Assembly: GCF_029989365.1 (NCBI RefSeq)
Contig: NZ_JAPRAQ010000004.1
Span: 434,001 to 498,000, forward strand
DNA from: Bradyrhizobium sp. Arg816
GTDB taxonomy: Bacteria > Pseudomonadota > Alphaproteobacteria > Rhizobiales > Xanthobacteraceae
Direction: 5' to 3'
Length of the DNA stretch: 64,000 bases
In this document: positions 16,325 through 24,717 of the stretch, one piece after another
How positions within the stretch are numbered: the stretch's first letter is position 1
Layout of the letters: every line of letters begins with the position of its first letter
Made by a program: the position numbers and the translations under genes
Notes under the pieces: generated by a model
What the model was told of the DNA's origin: nothing
Database searches by the model: none
The model's input: only the letters and a program-made list of their open reading frames with translations

Positions 16325-17353
16325 ATGAAACAGATCATCGACCAGCACCGCCGCAAGTTTCTTGGCGTCGCCGCGGGAACCGTCGCCGTCGGTCTCGGCG
16401 TGATCGACCTCGCCCGTGCCGAAACGGACGCGCCGCGATCCCCGGCATCGAACGCGTCCTTCGGTCCGATCAAGCAGATCGACGCCGGCGTCCTCAATGT
16501 CGGTTATGCCGAGGCAGGTCCCTCGAACGGTCCCGTGGCGATCCTGCTGCACGGCTGGCCCTATGACATTCACGCCTTCGTCGACGTCGCGCCGATCCTG
16601 GCAAAGGCGGGCTATCGCGTGATCATCCCGCACTTGCGCGGCTACGGTTCGACGCATTTTCTTTCCAGCGAGACGCCGCGCAACGGCGAGCCCGCGGCCA
16701 TGGCCGTCGACATCATCGCGCTGATGGACAAGCTCGACATCAAGAAGGCGGTCATCGCCGGCTTCGACTGGGGCGCGCGCACCGCCGATATCATCGCTGC
16801 GTTGTGGCCGGATCGCTGCCGAGCGCTGGTGTCGGTCAGCGGCTATCTGATCTCCAGTCAGGCCGCGGGCAACGCGCCGCTGCCGCCGTCGGCCGAGCTG
16901 CAATGGTGGTACCAGTTCTATTTCGCGACCGAGCGCGGCCGCGCCGGTTACGAGAAATACACGCATGATTTCGCAAAACTGATCTGGAAGCTGGCCTCGC
17001 CGCAATGGAAGTTCGACGACGCGACCTTTAACCGGAGTGCGGCGGCGCTGGACAACAAGGATCATGTCGCGATCACGATCCACAATTACCGCTGGCGGCT
17101 CGGCCTCGCCCAGGGCGAAGCGAAATACGAGGAGCTCGAAAAGAAGCTCGCTGCAGCTCCGGTGATCAGCGTCCCGACGATCACGATGGAGGGCGACGCC
17201 AACGGTGCGCCGCATCCCGACCCCAGCGCCTATGCCAAGAGGTTCTCAGGCCGGTACGATTTCCGCCTGATCACCGGCGGCATCGGCCACAATCTGCCGC
17301 AGGAGGCGCCGCAAGCGTTCGCCAAGGCCGTCATCGACGCCGACGGCGCCTGA
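16325..17353 (+). CDS. Tat-exported alpha/beta hydrolase (epoxide-hydrolase-like)
   Basis: The 342-residue enzyme begins with a twin-arginine signal (RRKFLGVAAG at residues 9-18, cleaved near 32), so it should be folded before export to the periplasm. The hydrolase core has the oxyanion motif HGWP (76-79), the nucleophile D148 in GFDWGAR, and the catalytic His near the end in GGIGHNLPQE. An Asp nucleophile points to epoxide or haloalkane substrates rather than esters. It lies 35 bases after ohr and before the cytochrome P460 gene, with a strong hairpin in the following gap. Confidence 0.87.
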   Translation: MKQIIDQHRRKFLGVAAGTVAVGLGVIDLARAETDAPRSPASNASFGPIKQIDAGVLNVGYAEAGPSNGPVAILLHGWPYDIHAFVDVAPILAKAGYRVIIPHLRGYGSTHFLSSETPRNGEPAAMAVDIIALMDKLDIKKAVIAGFDWGARTADIIAALWPDRCRALVSVSGYLISSQAAGNAPLPPSAELQWWYQFYFATERGRAGYEKYTHDFAKLIWKLASPQWKFDDATFNRSAAALDNKDHVAITIHNYRWRLGLAQGEAKYEELEKKLAAAPVISVPTITMEGDANGAPHPDPSAYAKRFSGRYDFRLITGGIGHNLPQEAPQAFAKAVIDADGA

Positions 17354-17365
17354 GCGTTCATTCGA

Positions 17366-17394
17366 TGCCTCGGTCCAGCGCGGCTGGACCGAGG
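17366..17394 (+). other. Intercistronic 13-bp hairpin
   Basis: GCCTCGGTCCAGC (17366-17378) and GCTGGACCGAGGC (17382-17394) form a perfect 13-bp stem with loop GCG. No T-run follows. It lies between the hydrolase and P460 genes and could cause partial termination or stabilise the upstream message. Confidence 0.7.
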
Positions 17395-17425
17395 CTATGC
17401 CGCCATCCCAGCACGAAGGAACGTC

Positions 17426-17989
17426 ATGACGTCCATCGAACCTGAAAAGAACAAGCGCTCTCATGCGACGGCTATCACGCTTGCCGCGCTCCTTCTCGTC
17501 GTTCTCCTGACTTGCGTGCCCTATCTGGTCTCGATCGCTCTCGCCGAGGGACCGGCACAAGGCAACACGGCAGACGCCTCGCCGATCTTCGGCGTCACGA
17601 TCCCTGCCGGCTACAAGCAGTGGGAGCTGATCGCGCCGGCCGAAGAGGCGGCACCGCTCGACGAGCTTCGCGCCGTTGTCGGCAACCAGACCGCAATCGA
17701 TGCTTATCAAGACGGAAAGCTTCCGTTCCCCGACGGCACCATTCTGGTCAAGCGCGCCTGGAAACGGAAACAGTCGCCGGAATTCGCATCCGCGACGATC
17801 CCCGGCGCGGCCACCACGGTTCAGGTGATGGTCAAGGATTCCAGGAAATATGCGTCCACCGGCGGCTGGGGGTTCGGCCGCTTCATCAATGGCAAGCCGG
17901 TCGACGAGGCCCAGCATCGCACCTGCTTCGCCTGTCACGACGCCCGCGCCAAGAGCCGTGACTACGTCTTCACCCGGCTTGCGCCTTGA
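17426..17989 (+). CDS. Cytochrome P460-family c-type haem protein
   Basis: The 187-residue protein has an N-terminal membrane or signal segment (about 14-40) and a single c-type haem site CFACH at 167-171 near the C-terminus, as in cytochromes P460. The block YKQWELIAP and LPFPDGTILVKRAW also match that family. P460 enzymes oxidise hydroxylamine to nitrous or nitric oxide in the periplasm of some bacteria; many relatives have no tested function. Here it sits with a peroxide reductase and an exported hydrolase, suggesting detoxification of reactive compounds, which is inference. Confidence 0.83.
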   Translation: MTSIEPEKNKRSHATAITLAALLLVVLLTCVPYLVSIALAEGPAQGNTADASPIFGVTIPAGYKQWELIAPAEEAAPLDELRAVVGNQTAIDAYQDGKLPFPDGTILVKRAWKRKQSPEFASATIPGAATTVQVMVKDSRKYASTGGWGFGRFINGKPVDEAQHRTCFACHDARAKSRDYVFTRLAP

Positions 17990-18006
17990 GCGGTCAGGAG
18001 CCCGCC

Positions 18007-18831
18007 GTGTCAAAGATCTGGTTCATCAGCGGCAGCTCACGCGGGCTCGGACGCGCCATCACGGAAGCCGCACTTGCGGTGGGAGATCGTGTGGCGGCTA
18101 CGGCCCGGGACACGAATCCGCTCGAACCGTTGCGTGAGCGCTTTGGAGAAAGACTGCGGCTCGCAACGCTCGACGTGACCGACGAGGCGGCCGCGCAAGC
18201 GGCCATCGGCCTCGCCGTGGCGGCATTCGGCGGCGTCGATGTGGTCGTGAACAATGCCGGCTATGGCGATCTCGGATCGGTCGAGGACACGAGCCTGGCC
18301 TCGTTCCGTCAGCAGATCGAGGTCAATCTGCTCGGCACCATCATCGTCACGAAGGCGGCGATCCCCGTGCTGCGCCGGCAGCGCCGCGGGCATATCGTGC
18401 AATTCTCATCCGTCGGCGGACGGATCGGAGCCCCGGCACGCGCGGCCTATTCGGCCGCGAAATGGGGTATCGAGGGCTTTTCGGAATCGCTGGCGCGCGA
18501 GATGGCGTTGATCGGCGTGCACGTGACGATCGTCGAACCCGGCGGCTTTCGTACGGGCTTTGCGCAGTCAGCGCATGCGACCGGCGAAGGGCGGGGGGAG
18601 TACGATGCCGTCGTTGGAGCGGCCGTCAGGATGCAGCGCGATTATGATGGCCGCCAGCCGGGCGATCCGGCGAAGGCCGCCGCACTTGTGCTGAAGCTCG
18701 TCGACATGGACAGCCCGCCGCTGCGGATCGCGCTCGGCAGCGACGCCGTGAACGCCATCGCGGCGACGGACCGGCAACGCCTCGACGAGCTCGAGAGGTG
18801 GCGCGCGCTCAGCATCTCGACCGACTACTGA
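18007..18831 (+). CDS. Short-chain dehydrogenase/reductase
   Basis: The 274-residue SDR has the cofactor motif SGSSRGLG near the N-terminus, NNAG in the fourth strand, and an intact catalytic set: Ser in VQFSSVGG and YSAAK. The ARD residues following strand 2 suggest NADP(H). GTG 18007 was taken as start because AGGAG lies just before it; a TTG at 17986 overlaps the P460 stop and lacks a good ribosome site. Being last in the ohr-hydrolase-P460 cluster, it may act on a carbonyl product of the same pathway. Its stop is only seven bases from the converging kinase gene. Confidence 0.87.
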   Translation: MSKIWFISGSSRGLGRAITEAALAVGDRVAATARDTNPLEPLRERFGERLRLATLDVTDEAAAQAAIGLAVAAFGGVDVVVNNAGYGDLGSVEDTSLASFRQQIEVNLLGTIIVTKAAIPVLRRQRRGHIVQFSSVGGRIGAPARAAYSAAKWGIEGFSESLAREMALIGVHVTIVEPGGFRTGFAQSAHATGEGRGEYDAVVGAAVRMQRDYDGRQPGDPAKAAALVLKLVDMDSPPLRIALGSDAVNAIAATDRQRLDELERWRALSISTDY

Positions 18832-18838
18832 CCGCGTC

Positions 18839-21800
18839 TTACTCCGCCGCCACCATTTGCTGCGTGCGCCACTGTCCCAGCAGGGCGCGGAGCGAGGCCG
18901 GCTTCACCGGCTTGTTGAGCACCGCGATTTTTTCCTCGCGCGCAGCGACCTGCACCGCGGGGCTGCGGTCGGCGGTGATCAGGATCGCAGGGATGCCGTC
19001 GCCGAAGCGGCGGCGAATGTCGCGGATGGCGGCAATGCCGTTGCCGCGGTCGAGGTGATAATCGACCAGCAGGCCGGTGACACGGCGTCCCGCGCCTTCG
19101 ATCGCGGCGATCGCGCCCTCGGGGTCGGCGACCGCGATCACCTCGGCGTCCCAGGCCTTCAGCAGCGTGCGCATGCCGTCGAGGATCGCCGCGTCGTTCT
19201 CGATGCAGACGATGAGGGCGCCCGAGATCGGCGTGCGCGCCAACGGCGTCGCGCTGGTCACGGCCGCGGTGTGGGTGACCGCCTTCGCCGTCGGCACCGT
19301 CACGGAGAAGACCGAGCCGCCGCCGACATTGGCGTCGATGGCGATGCCGTGGTTGAGCACGCGCGCGAGCCGCTCGACGATCGACAGGCCGAGGCCGAGG
19401 CCGCGGGCGATCCGCGCGCCCTGCTCGAGGCGGTGGAATTCCTTGAAGATCTCGCCGCGCTTCACCGGCGGAATGCCGACGCCGGTGTCGTAGACGCAGA
19501 TCTTGAGCGAGGCGCCGCGGCGGCGGCAGCCGACCAGCACGCGTCCGCGCGGGGTGTATTTGATCGCGTTGGAGATCAGGTTTTGGAGCAGGCGCCGCAG
19601 CAACAGCCGATCGGACTCGACCGGCAGCGAGCAGGGCACGAAGGCGAGCTCGAGGTTCTTGGCGCGTGCGATCGGTGCAAACTCGATCTCCAGCGAGCGC
19701 ATCAAATCGGCCATCTTGAAGCTCGATGTCGAGGTCGTCATCGCGCCGGCATCCAGCCGCGATATGTCGAGCAGTGCGCCGAGGATCTCCTCGATCGCCT
19801 GGAGCGATTCGTCGATGTTCTCGACCAGCCGCGTCTCCTCGCCGCTGTGCTGGCGCTCGACCAGGCTGGTGACATAGAGCCGCGCCGCGTTCAGGGGTTG
19901 GAGGATGTCGTGGCTGGCTGCCGCCAGGAAACGCGTCTTGGAGATGCTGGCATCCTCGGCCGCGCTCTTGGCCAGCGCCAGCTCGGAATTCAGCCGGGTC
20001 AGCTCCTCGGTGCGGTCGCGCACCCGCTTTTCGAGCGTCGCGTTGGCGCGCTCCAGCGCTTCGGCGGCCTCGAACGTGGGGGTGACATCGGTGAAGGTGA
20101 TGACGAAGCCGCCGCCGGGCATGCGGTTGGTCAAGATCTCGATCACCATGTGGCGGTCGGGGAGGCGCTCGAGATAAGGCTCGCTGTCGGTGGTGTAAGC
20201 CGCGAGCCGCCGCTCCAGCATGGCTTCGCGCTCGACCGGATTGTCCGGCTCGCTCACACCCATGAATTCCAGGATTTCACGCAATGGCGTGCCGAACTGG
20301 ATGAAATGCGGCGGCACGTTCAGGAGATCGCCGAACTGCCGGTTGGAGCAGATCAGCTGCAGGTCGGCGTCGAACACGGCGATGCCCTGGCGGACATGGT
20401 TGAGCGCGGTCTGGAGGATCTCGCGATTGAAATGCAGCGCGGCGTGGGAATCGTCGAGCAGTTTCAGCGCCGCTTTCGCCGAGACCGTCCGCTTGCGCAG
20501 CAGCAGCGACATCACGAGCCGCGAGGAGGCCGCGCCGATCGAAGAGGCGATCAGGTGCTCGGCGTGTTGCAGCAGCTCGAAATCGGCGGGCGCACCTGAT
20601 TCCAGGCGCATATTGCGCCGTACCGAAAATGCCTCGAACGAATGCCGGGCGCGGTCGGGCCCGAGATATTGCGCGACCGTGGTCTGGATGTCCTGCACCG
20701 TGACGGTGGTGCGCCAGCGGCGGAAGTTCGGGGAGATCGGCGCGAGCGTGTTGGGTACGAACAGATCGGCTTGCACCAGCTCGATCGAGGATGGCCGCCG
20801 CGCCAGCGACAGCAGCACATAGGTCAGGATGTTCAGCGACAGCGACCAGATCACGCCGTGCATCAGCGGCGGCAGGTCGGCGCCGAACAGCGCCTGCGGC
20901 CGCAGCGCCTCGATCCCGAACGGGCCGTGCTGGAGCAGCAGGATGCCCGCCGTCGAGGAATCCATGAAGCTCGGGATGAACAGCGTGTAGAGCCACACCG
21001 CGAAGCCGACCAGCATGCCGCCGATGGCGCCGCGTGCGGTGGCGCGCCGCCACAACAGCCCGCCGAAGAAGCTTGGCGCGAGCTGGGCGATGGCGGCAAA
21101 GGAGAGCAGGCCGATCGCCGCGAGCTGGGTGTTGCCGAGCGCGCGGTAGTAGAAATAGGCCATCACCATGATGGCGAAGATCGCAAGGCGCCGCGAGCGC
21201 AGCAGGAAGTCGCTGAAATCGGCGCCGCCGGTGCGCCCCTCCGGTCGCCGCTGCAGCACCAGGGGCACCACGAGGTCGTTCGAGACCATGATGGAGAGCG
21301 CGACGCATTCGACGATCACCATCGCGGTCGCCGCCGACAGGCCGCCGACGAAAATGGCGACGCTGAGCAGCTCCCCGCCGCCCTCCATCGGCAGCGCCAG
21401 CACGTACATGTCGGGATCGGCCGCGCCGAACGGAAAGGTAACGAGGCCGGCGAGTGCGATCGGGATCACGAACAGATTGATGGCGACGAGATAGAGCGGA
21501 AACAGCCAGCGCGCGCGGCCGACCTCGGCATCCGAGGAGTTTTCGACCACGCTGACGTGAAACTGGCGCGGCAGCAGCATGATCGCGCAGAGTGACAGCA
21601 GCGTCATGGTGAGGAAGTTGCCGATCGACGGCGAATAGTTGATGGCGCGCACCGCCTCCGGCGTCTTCATGGCGCGCTCGATCAATTCGTGCGGCGAGAA
21701 CATCCAGAAGGTGACGAAGATGCCGGCGGCGAGGAAGGCGATCAGCTTGATGATGGATTCGGTCGCGACTGCCAGCATCAGGCCGTGCTGGTGCTCGGTG

Positions 21801-22348
21801 GCGTCGGTCTGCCGTGTGCCGAACAGCACGGCGAAGGCCGCCATCGCCAGCGTCACCATCAGCGCCATGTCGCCGAGGATCGGGATGTGGGAGAACGCCT
21901 GGTCTTCGCTCAGAATGACTTCCAGCGAGGAGGCGACCGCCTTGAGCTGGAGTGCGATGTAGGGCACCGAACCGATGATCGCGATCAGAGCAACGGTGGC
22001 CGCCACTGCCTGGCTCTTGCCGTAACGCGCGCCGATGAAGTCGGCGGTCGAGGTGATGTTGTGGGCTTTGGCCAGCTGGATCACGCGGCGCAACACGCCC
22101 GTGCCGAGCCCGATCATCAGGATCGGACCGACATAGATCGCGAGGAAGTCGGTCGAGGTGCGCGTGGCGAAGCCGACCGAGCCGAAGAAGGTCCAGGAGG
22201 TGCAGTAGATCGCCAGCGACAGCGGATAGATCAGCCCGGACGCACGGCCGCGCCCGGCCGGCGAGCGGCGGTCGCCGTGGCTCGCCACCAGGAACAGAAA
22301 GCCGATATAGCCGAAGGCGGCAGCGATCACGCCCCAGTCGTGCAGCAT
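18839..22348 (-). CDS. Hybrid histidine kinase fused to a sodium/solute-symporter domain
   Basis: The 1169-residue protein has three parts. Residues 1 to about 500 form a twelve- or thirteen-helix SSS-family module like those of CbrA and proline transporters. A PAS domain follows (from about 645, VRQGIAVFDADLQLICSNRQ). Then come HisKA with the phospho-acceptor His in ASHDILQPLNAARLYV near residue 812, and an HATPase with NLISNAIKY near 925 and DTGVGIPP near 955. A receiver domain ends the protein, with its acceptor Asp in LLVDYHLDRGN near 1095. The symporter part may sense or carry a small metabolite. No cognate regulator gene adjoins it, so it probably signals to a distant regulator. Confidence 0.9.
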   Translation of the reverse strand: MLHDWGVIAAAFGYIGFLFLVASHGDRRSPAGRGRASGLIYPLSLAIYCTSWTFFGSVGFATRTSTDFLAIYVGPILMIGLGTGVLRRVIQLAKAHNITSTADFIGARYGKSQAVAATVALIAIIGSVPYIALQLKAVASSLEVILSEDQAFSHIPILGDMALMVTLAMAAFAVLFGTRQTDATEHQHGLMLAVATESIIKLIAFLAAGIFVTFWMFSPHELIERAMKTPEAVRAINYSPSIGNFLTMTLLSLCAIMLLPRQFHVSVVENSSDAEVGRARWLFPLYLVAINLFVIPIALAGLVTFPFGAADPDMYVLALPMEGGGELLSVAIFVGGLSAATAMVIVECVALSIMVSNDLVVPLVLQRRPEGRTGGADFSDFLLRSRRLAIFAIMVMAYFYYRALGNTQLAAIGLLSFAAIAQLAPSFFGGLLWRRATARGAIGGMLVGFAVWLYTLFIPSFMDSSTAGILLLQHGPFGIEALRPQALFGADLPPLMHGVIWSLSLNILTYVLLSLARRPSSIELVQADLFVPNTLAPISPNFRRWRTTVTVQDIQTTVAQYLGPDRARHSFEAFSVRRNMRLESGAPADFELLQHAEHLIASSIGAASSRLVMSLLLRKRTVSAKAALKLLDDSHAALHFNREILQTALNHVRQGIAVFDADLQLICSNRQFGDLLNVPPHFIQFGTPLREILEFMGVSEPDNPVEREAMLERRLAAYTTDSEPYLERLPDRHMVIEILTNRMPGGGFVITFTDVTPTFEAAEALERANATLEKRVRDRTEELTRLNSELALAKSAAEDASISKTRFLAAASHDILQPLNAARLYVTSLVERQHSGEETRLVENIDESLQAIEEILGALLDISRLDAGAMTTSTSSFKMADLMRSLEIEFAPIARAKNLELAFVPCSLPVESDRLLLRRLLQNLISNAIKYTPRGRVLVGCRRRGASLKICVYDTGVGIPPVKRGEIFKEFHRLEQGARIARGLGLGLSIVERLARVLNHGIAIDANVGGGSVFSVTVPTAKAVTHTAAVTSATPLARTPISGALIVCIENDAAILDGMRTLLKAWDAEVIAVADPEGAIAAIEGAGRRVTGLLVDYHLDRGNGIAAIRDIRRRFGDGIPAILITADRSPAVQVAAREEKIAVLNKPVKPASLRALLGQWRTQQMVAAE

Positions 22349-22507
22349 GGCGAGCGCGCTTCTCCCTGGGCGCGAGGGCGCCCGAACTCATTTTCCCTGC
22401 AAATCTAGCGCGTTGGGCGGGCGCAAGCGACAGCGAAATGCCGTGCCGGGGCGGGAACTGGGGTTGTCGTTAAGGTGCGTTGTGGCTCACCGAGAGAGTC
22501 CCCGTGT

Positions 22508-22672
22508 GGCACCCCCCTCCCTGGCCCTCCCCGCAAGGGGGGAGGGAACGGAGAGAGCGTCGATTGTCGCGACAAGGACGAAACAGAGTTGGGTGGGAGA
22601 TCAACGTGAGGCGCGCACAGCTGTCTCGCTCCCTCCCCCCTTGCGGGGGAGGGCTGGGGAGAGGGGTAGCCC
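22508..22672. repeat. Palindromic repeat (CCCTCCCC...GGGGAGGG type)
   Basis: Two GC-rich arms of about 36 bases, at 22514-22550 and 22627-22666, are complementary around CCCCGCAAGGGGGGAGGG. Each arm also folds on itself. It fills most of the 360-base gap between the kinase start and the hemA stop. I see no gene in this gap; the remaining sequence (22349-22507) should hold the kinase promoter. Confidence 0.75.
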
Positions 22673-22708
22673 CGGGCTCGACGAGAATTAGTCGGGAAGA
22701 GGGGAAGC

Positions 22709-23938
22709 CTACTCCGCCGCCAGCGACTTTTGCTTGAGCGGCAGACCCAGGCGGTCCCACACCTGCAAGAGCGCTTCGGCGAGCTGATCGATCAAGCCGT
22801 CGTCGTGATAAGGCGAGGGCGTGATGCGCAGGCGTTCGGTGCCCTTGGCCACCGTCGGATAGTTGATCGGCTGAATGTAGATGCCGTGCTGTTCCAGCAG
22901 CAGGTCGGACGCCTGCTTGCACTTCTCGGCATCGCCGATGAACAGCGGCACGATATGGGTGTCGCTCGACATCACCGGCAGGCCGGCGGCGTTGAGGATC
23001 GCCTTGACGCGGGCGGCGCGGTCCTGGTGGCGCTCGCGCTCCCAGCTCGACGTCTTCAGATGCTTGATCGCGGCGGTCGCGGCCGAGCAGATCGCCGGCG
23101 GCAGCGCGGTGGTGAAGATGAAGCCCGGCGCGTAGGAGCGCACGGCGTCGATGATCTGGCCGTTGGCGGCGATGTAGCCGCCGAGGCAGCCGAACGCCTT
23201 GGCCAGCGTGCCTTCGAGAATGTCGATGCGATGCATGACGCCGTCACGCTCGGCGATGCCGCCGCCACGCGGGCCGTACATGCCGACGGCATGGACCTCG
23301 TCGACATAGGTCATCGCGCCATATTTCTCGGCGAGATCGCAGATCTTGGCGAGCGGGGCGACGTCGCCGTCCATCGAATAGAGGCTCTCGCACGCGATCA
23401 GTTTCGGCCGGTTCGGACCTGCGGCCTGCAACTTCTCTTCGAGGTCGGCGAGGTCGTTGTGGCGGAACACGACGCGCTCGCAGCCGGACTGGCGGATGCC
23501 CTCGATCATCGAATTGTGGTTGAGCTCGTCCGACAGGATCAGGCAGTTCGGAATGAGCTTGGCGATGGTCGCGATGCCGGTCTGGTTCGAGACATAGCCC
23601 GAGGTGAACAGCAGCGACGCTTCCTTGCCGTGGAGATCGGCGAGCTCGGCCTCGAGCTGCACCAGCGGATGATGCGTGCCGGCGATGTTGCGGGTGCCGC
23701 CCGCGCCGGTGCCGACGCGGGTTGCGGTTTCGACCATGGCGCCGACCACCTTCGGGTGCTGGCCCATGCCGAGATAATCGTTGGAGCACCAGATCACGAC
23801 GTCGCGCTTGCCCTTGGGCGAGTGCCAGAGCGCATGCGGGAACCGGCCGGCGATGCGTTCGAGATCGGCGAACACGCGGTAGCGCCGCTCGGTGTGGAGA
23901 CGATCGAGGGCGGTATTGAAGAACTGGGCGTAATCCAT
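22709..23938 (-). CDS. hemA: 5-Aminolevulinate synthase
   Basis: The 409-residue PLP enzyme condenses glycine and succinyl-CoA to 5-aminolevulinate, the first step of haem synthesis by the C4 pathway used in alphaproteobacteria. Typical blocks are [37 protein letters not shown] and the PLP lysine K247 in [13 protein letters not shown]. The start is ATG 23938 (MDYAQFF); an in-frame ATG two codons earlier is possible. A perfect FixK/FNR-type box lies 136 bases upstream, in line with published oxygen control of Bradyrhizobium hemA. A 7-bp inverted repeat lies 45 bases before the start. Confidence 0.97.
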   Translation of the reverse strand: MDYAQFFNTALDRLHTERRYRVFADLERIAGRFPHALWHSPKGKRDVVIWCSNDYLGMGQHPKVVGAMVETATRVGTGAGGTRNIAGTHHPLVQLEAELADLHGKEASLLFTSGYVSNQTGIATIAKLIPNCLILSDELNHNSMIEGIRQSGCERVVFRHNDLADLEEKLQAAGPNRPKLIACESLYSMDGDVAPLAKICDLAEKYGAMTYVDEVHAVGMYGPRGGGIAERDGVMHRIDILEGTLAKAFGCLGGYIAANGQIIDAVRSYAPGFIFTTALPPAICSAATAAIKHLKTSSWERERHQDRAARVKAILNAAGLPVMSSDTHIVPLFIGDAEKCKQASDLLLEQHGIYIQPINYPTVAKGTERLRITPSPYHDDGLIDQLAEALLQVWDRLGLPLKQKSLAAE

Positions 23939-23982
23939 CGGCAAAACCTAAGACGGAACTGACCAAAAGGGCCGCATCTTCT

Positions 23983-24001
23983 TAGAGCTTTTCCAGCTCT
24001 A
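23983..24001. promoter_or_regulatory. Inverted repeat in the hemA leader
   Basis: TAGAGCT (23983-23989) and AGCTCTA (23995-24001) flank TTTCC. It lies 45-63 bases upstream of the hemA ATG, downstream of the FixK box, so it would be in the leader RNA or near the -10. It could be an operator or a leader hairpin. Confidence 0.4.
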
Positions 24002-24073
24002 GAGTCTATGCGCTATCCCACATTTGGGTGTGAGGGGCATTTGGGCAAAATGCCCTATCGTGCGATTTGAAAC

Positions 24074-24087
24074 TTGATCCCGATCAA
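24074..24087. promoter_or_regulatory. FixK/FNR-type box between hemA and aroQ
   Basis: TTGATCCCGATCAA is a perfect 5-4-5 palindrome of the FNR/FixK consensus TTGAT-N4-ATCAA. It lies 136 bases from the hemA start on one side and 140 from the aroQ start on the other. Low-oxygen activation of hemA through FixK2 is the likely role. Confidence 0.85.
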
Positions 24088-24226
24088 GCCGCTCACGGTC
24101 TTGTGTAATGTTGCTGTGCGGTAGGCACCGCGAGGGGCCGGTGTGACCGCCTCGGCCCGGCTGCGGGACCTCGGCCGGCCCCGGGCCGACAAACGGTTCG
24201 GTCGATAGCTTTTGAAAGGACCCTCC

Positions 24227-24658
24227 ATGAAGCGCGTGATGATCCTCAACGGTCCCAACCTCAACATGCTCGGCATCCGCGAGCCGCACATCTACGGCAC
24301 CACGACGCTCGCGGAGGTCAATGCGAGCTGCGAGGAAGCGGCCGCCAAGCTCGGGCTCAAGCTCGCCTTCCACCAGTCCAACCATGAAGGCGTGCTGGTC
24401 GATCTGATCCAGTCGGCGCGACAGGATGCCGATGCCATCGTCATCAATCCGGCCGGCCTCTCCTTCACCTCGGTCTCGATCATGGACGCGATCAAGACGT
24501 TCGAAGGCCCGGTGCTAGAGGTCCACATCTCCAACATCCACGCCCGCGACGAATATCACCGGCATTCGAAGATCTCGTTCGTGGCGACCGGTGTGATCTG
24601 CGGGCTCGGCCCGTTCGGCTACGTCGCGGCGCTGCACGCGATCGCGAATATGAAGTGA
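24227..24658 (+). CDS. aroQ: Type II 3-dehydroquinate dehydratase
   Basis: The 143-residue enzyme dehydrates 3-dehydroquinate to 3-dehydroshikimate in the shikimate pathway, as a cytoplasmic dodecamer. The active-site signature is intact: ILNGPNLNMLG, the mobile-lid Tyr in EPHIYG, NPAGLSFTSVS, and the catalytic His in VHISNIHARDEYHRHS. ATG 24227 has AAAGGA seven bases upstream. It is divergent from hemA with a FixK box between. The usual downstream accB/accC partners are absent here; a converging hydrolase follows a strong hairpin. Confidence 0.95.
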   Translation: MKRVMILNGPNLNMLGIREPHIYGTTTLAEVNASCEEAAAKLGLKLAFHQSNHEGVLVDLIQSARQDADAIVINPAGLSFTSVSIMDAIKTFEGPVLEVHISNIHARDEYHRHSKISFVATGVICGLGPFGYVAALHAIANMK

Positions 24659-24685
24659 GCTGGTAGTCGCGGCGGAGGTCTGCTC

Positions 24686-24709
24686 CCTCTCCCCGCAGGC
24701 GGGGAGAGG
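24686..24709. terminator. GC-rich hairpin between aroQ and the metallo-hydrolase
   Basis: CCTCTCCCCGC (24686-24696) pairs with GCGGGGAGAGG (24699-24709). It shares the CTCTCCCCGC arm with repeats at 38931 and 45673. The A-run after it does not give a plus-strand U-tract, so termination is only probable. Confidence 0.55.
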
Positions 24710-24717
24710 CGAAAAAC

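Noticed and set aside
20277..22391. A 704-codon frame overlapping the hybrid kinase
   Set aside because: It is an out-of-frame shadow, Arg- and Pro-rich without domains, on the same strand as the kinase.
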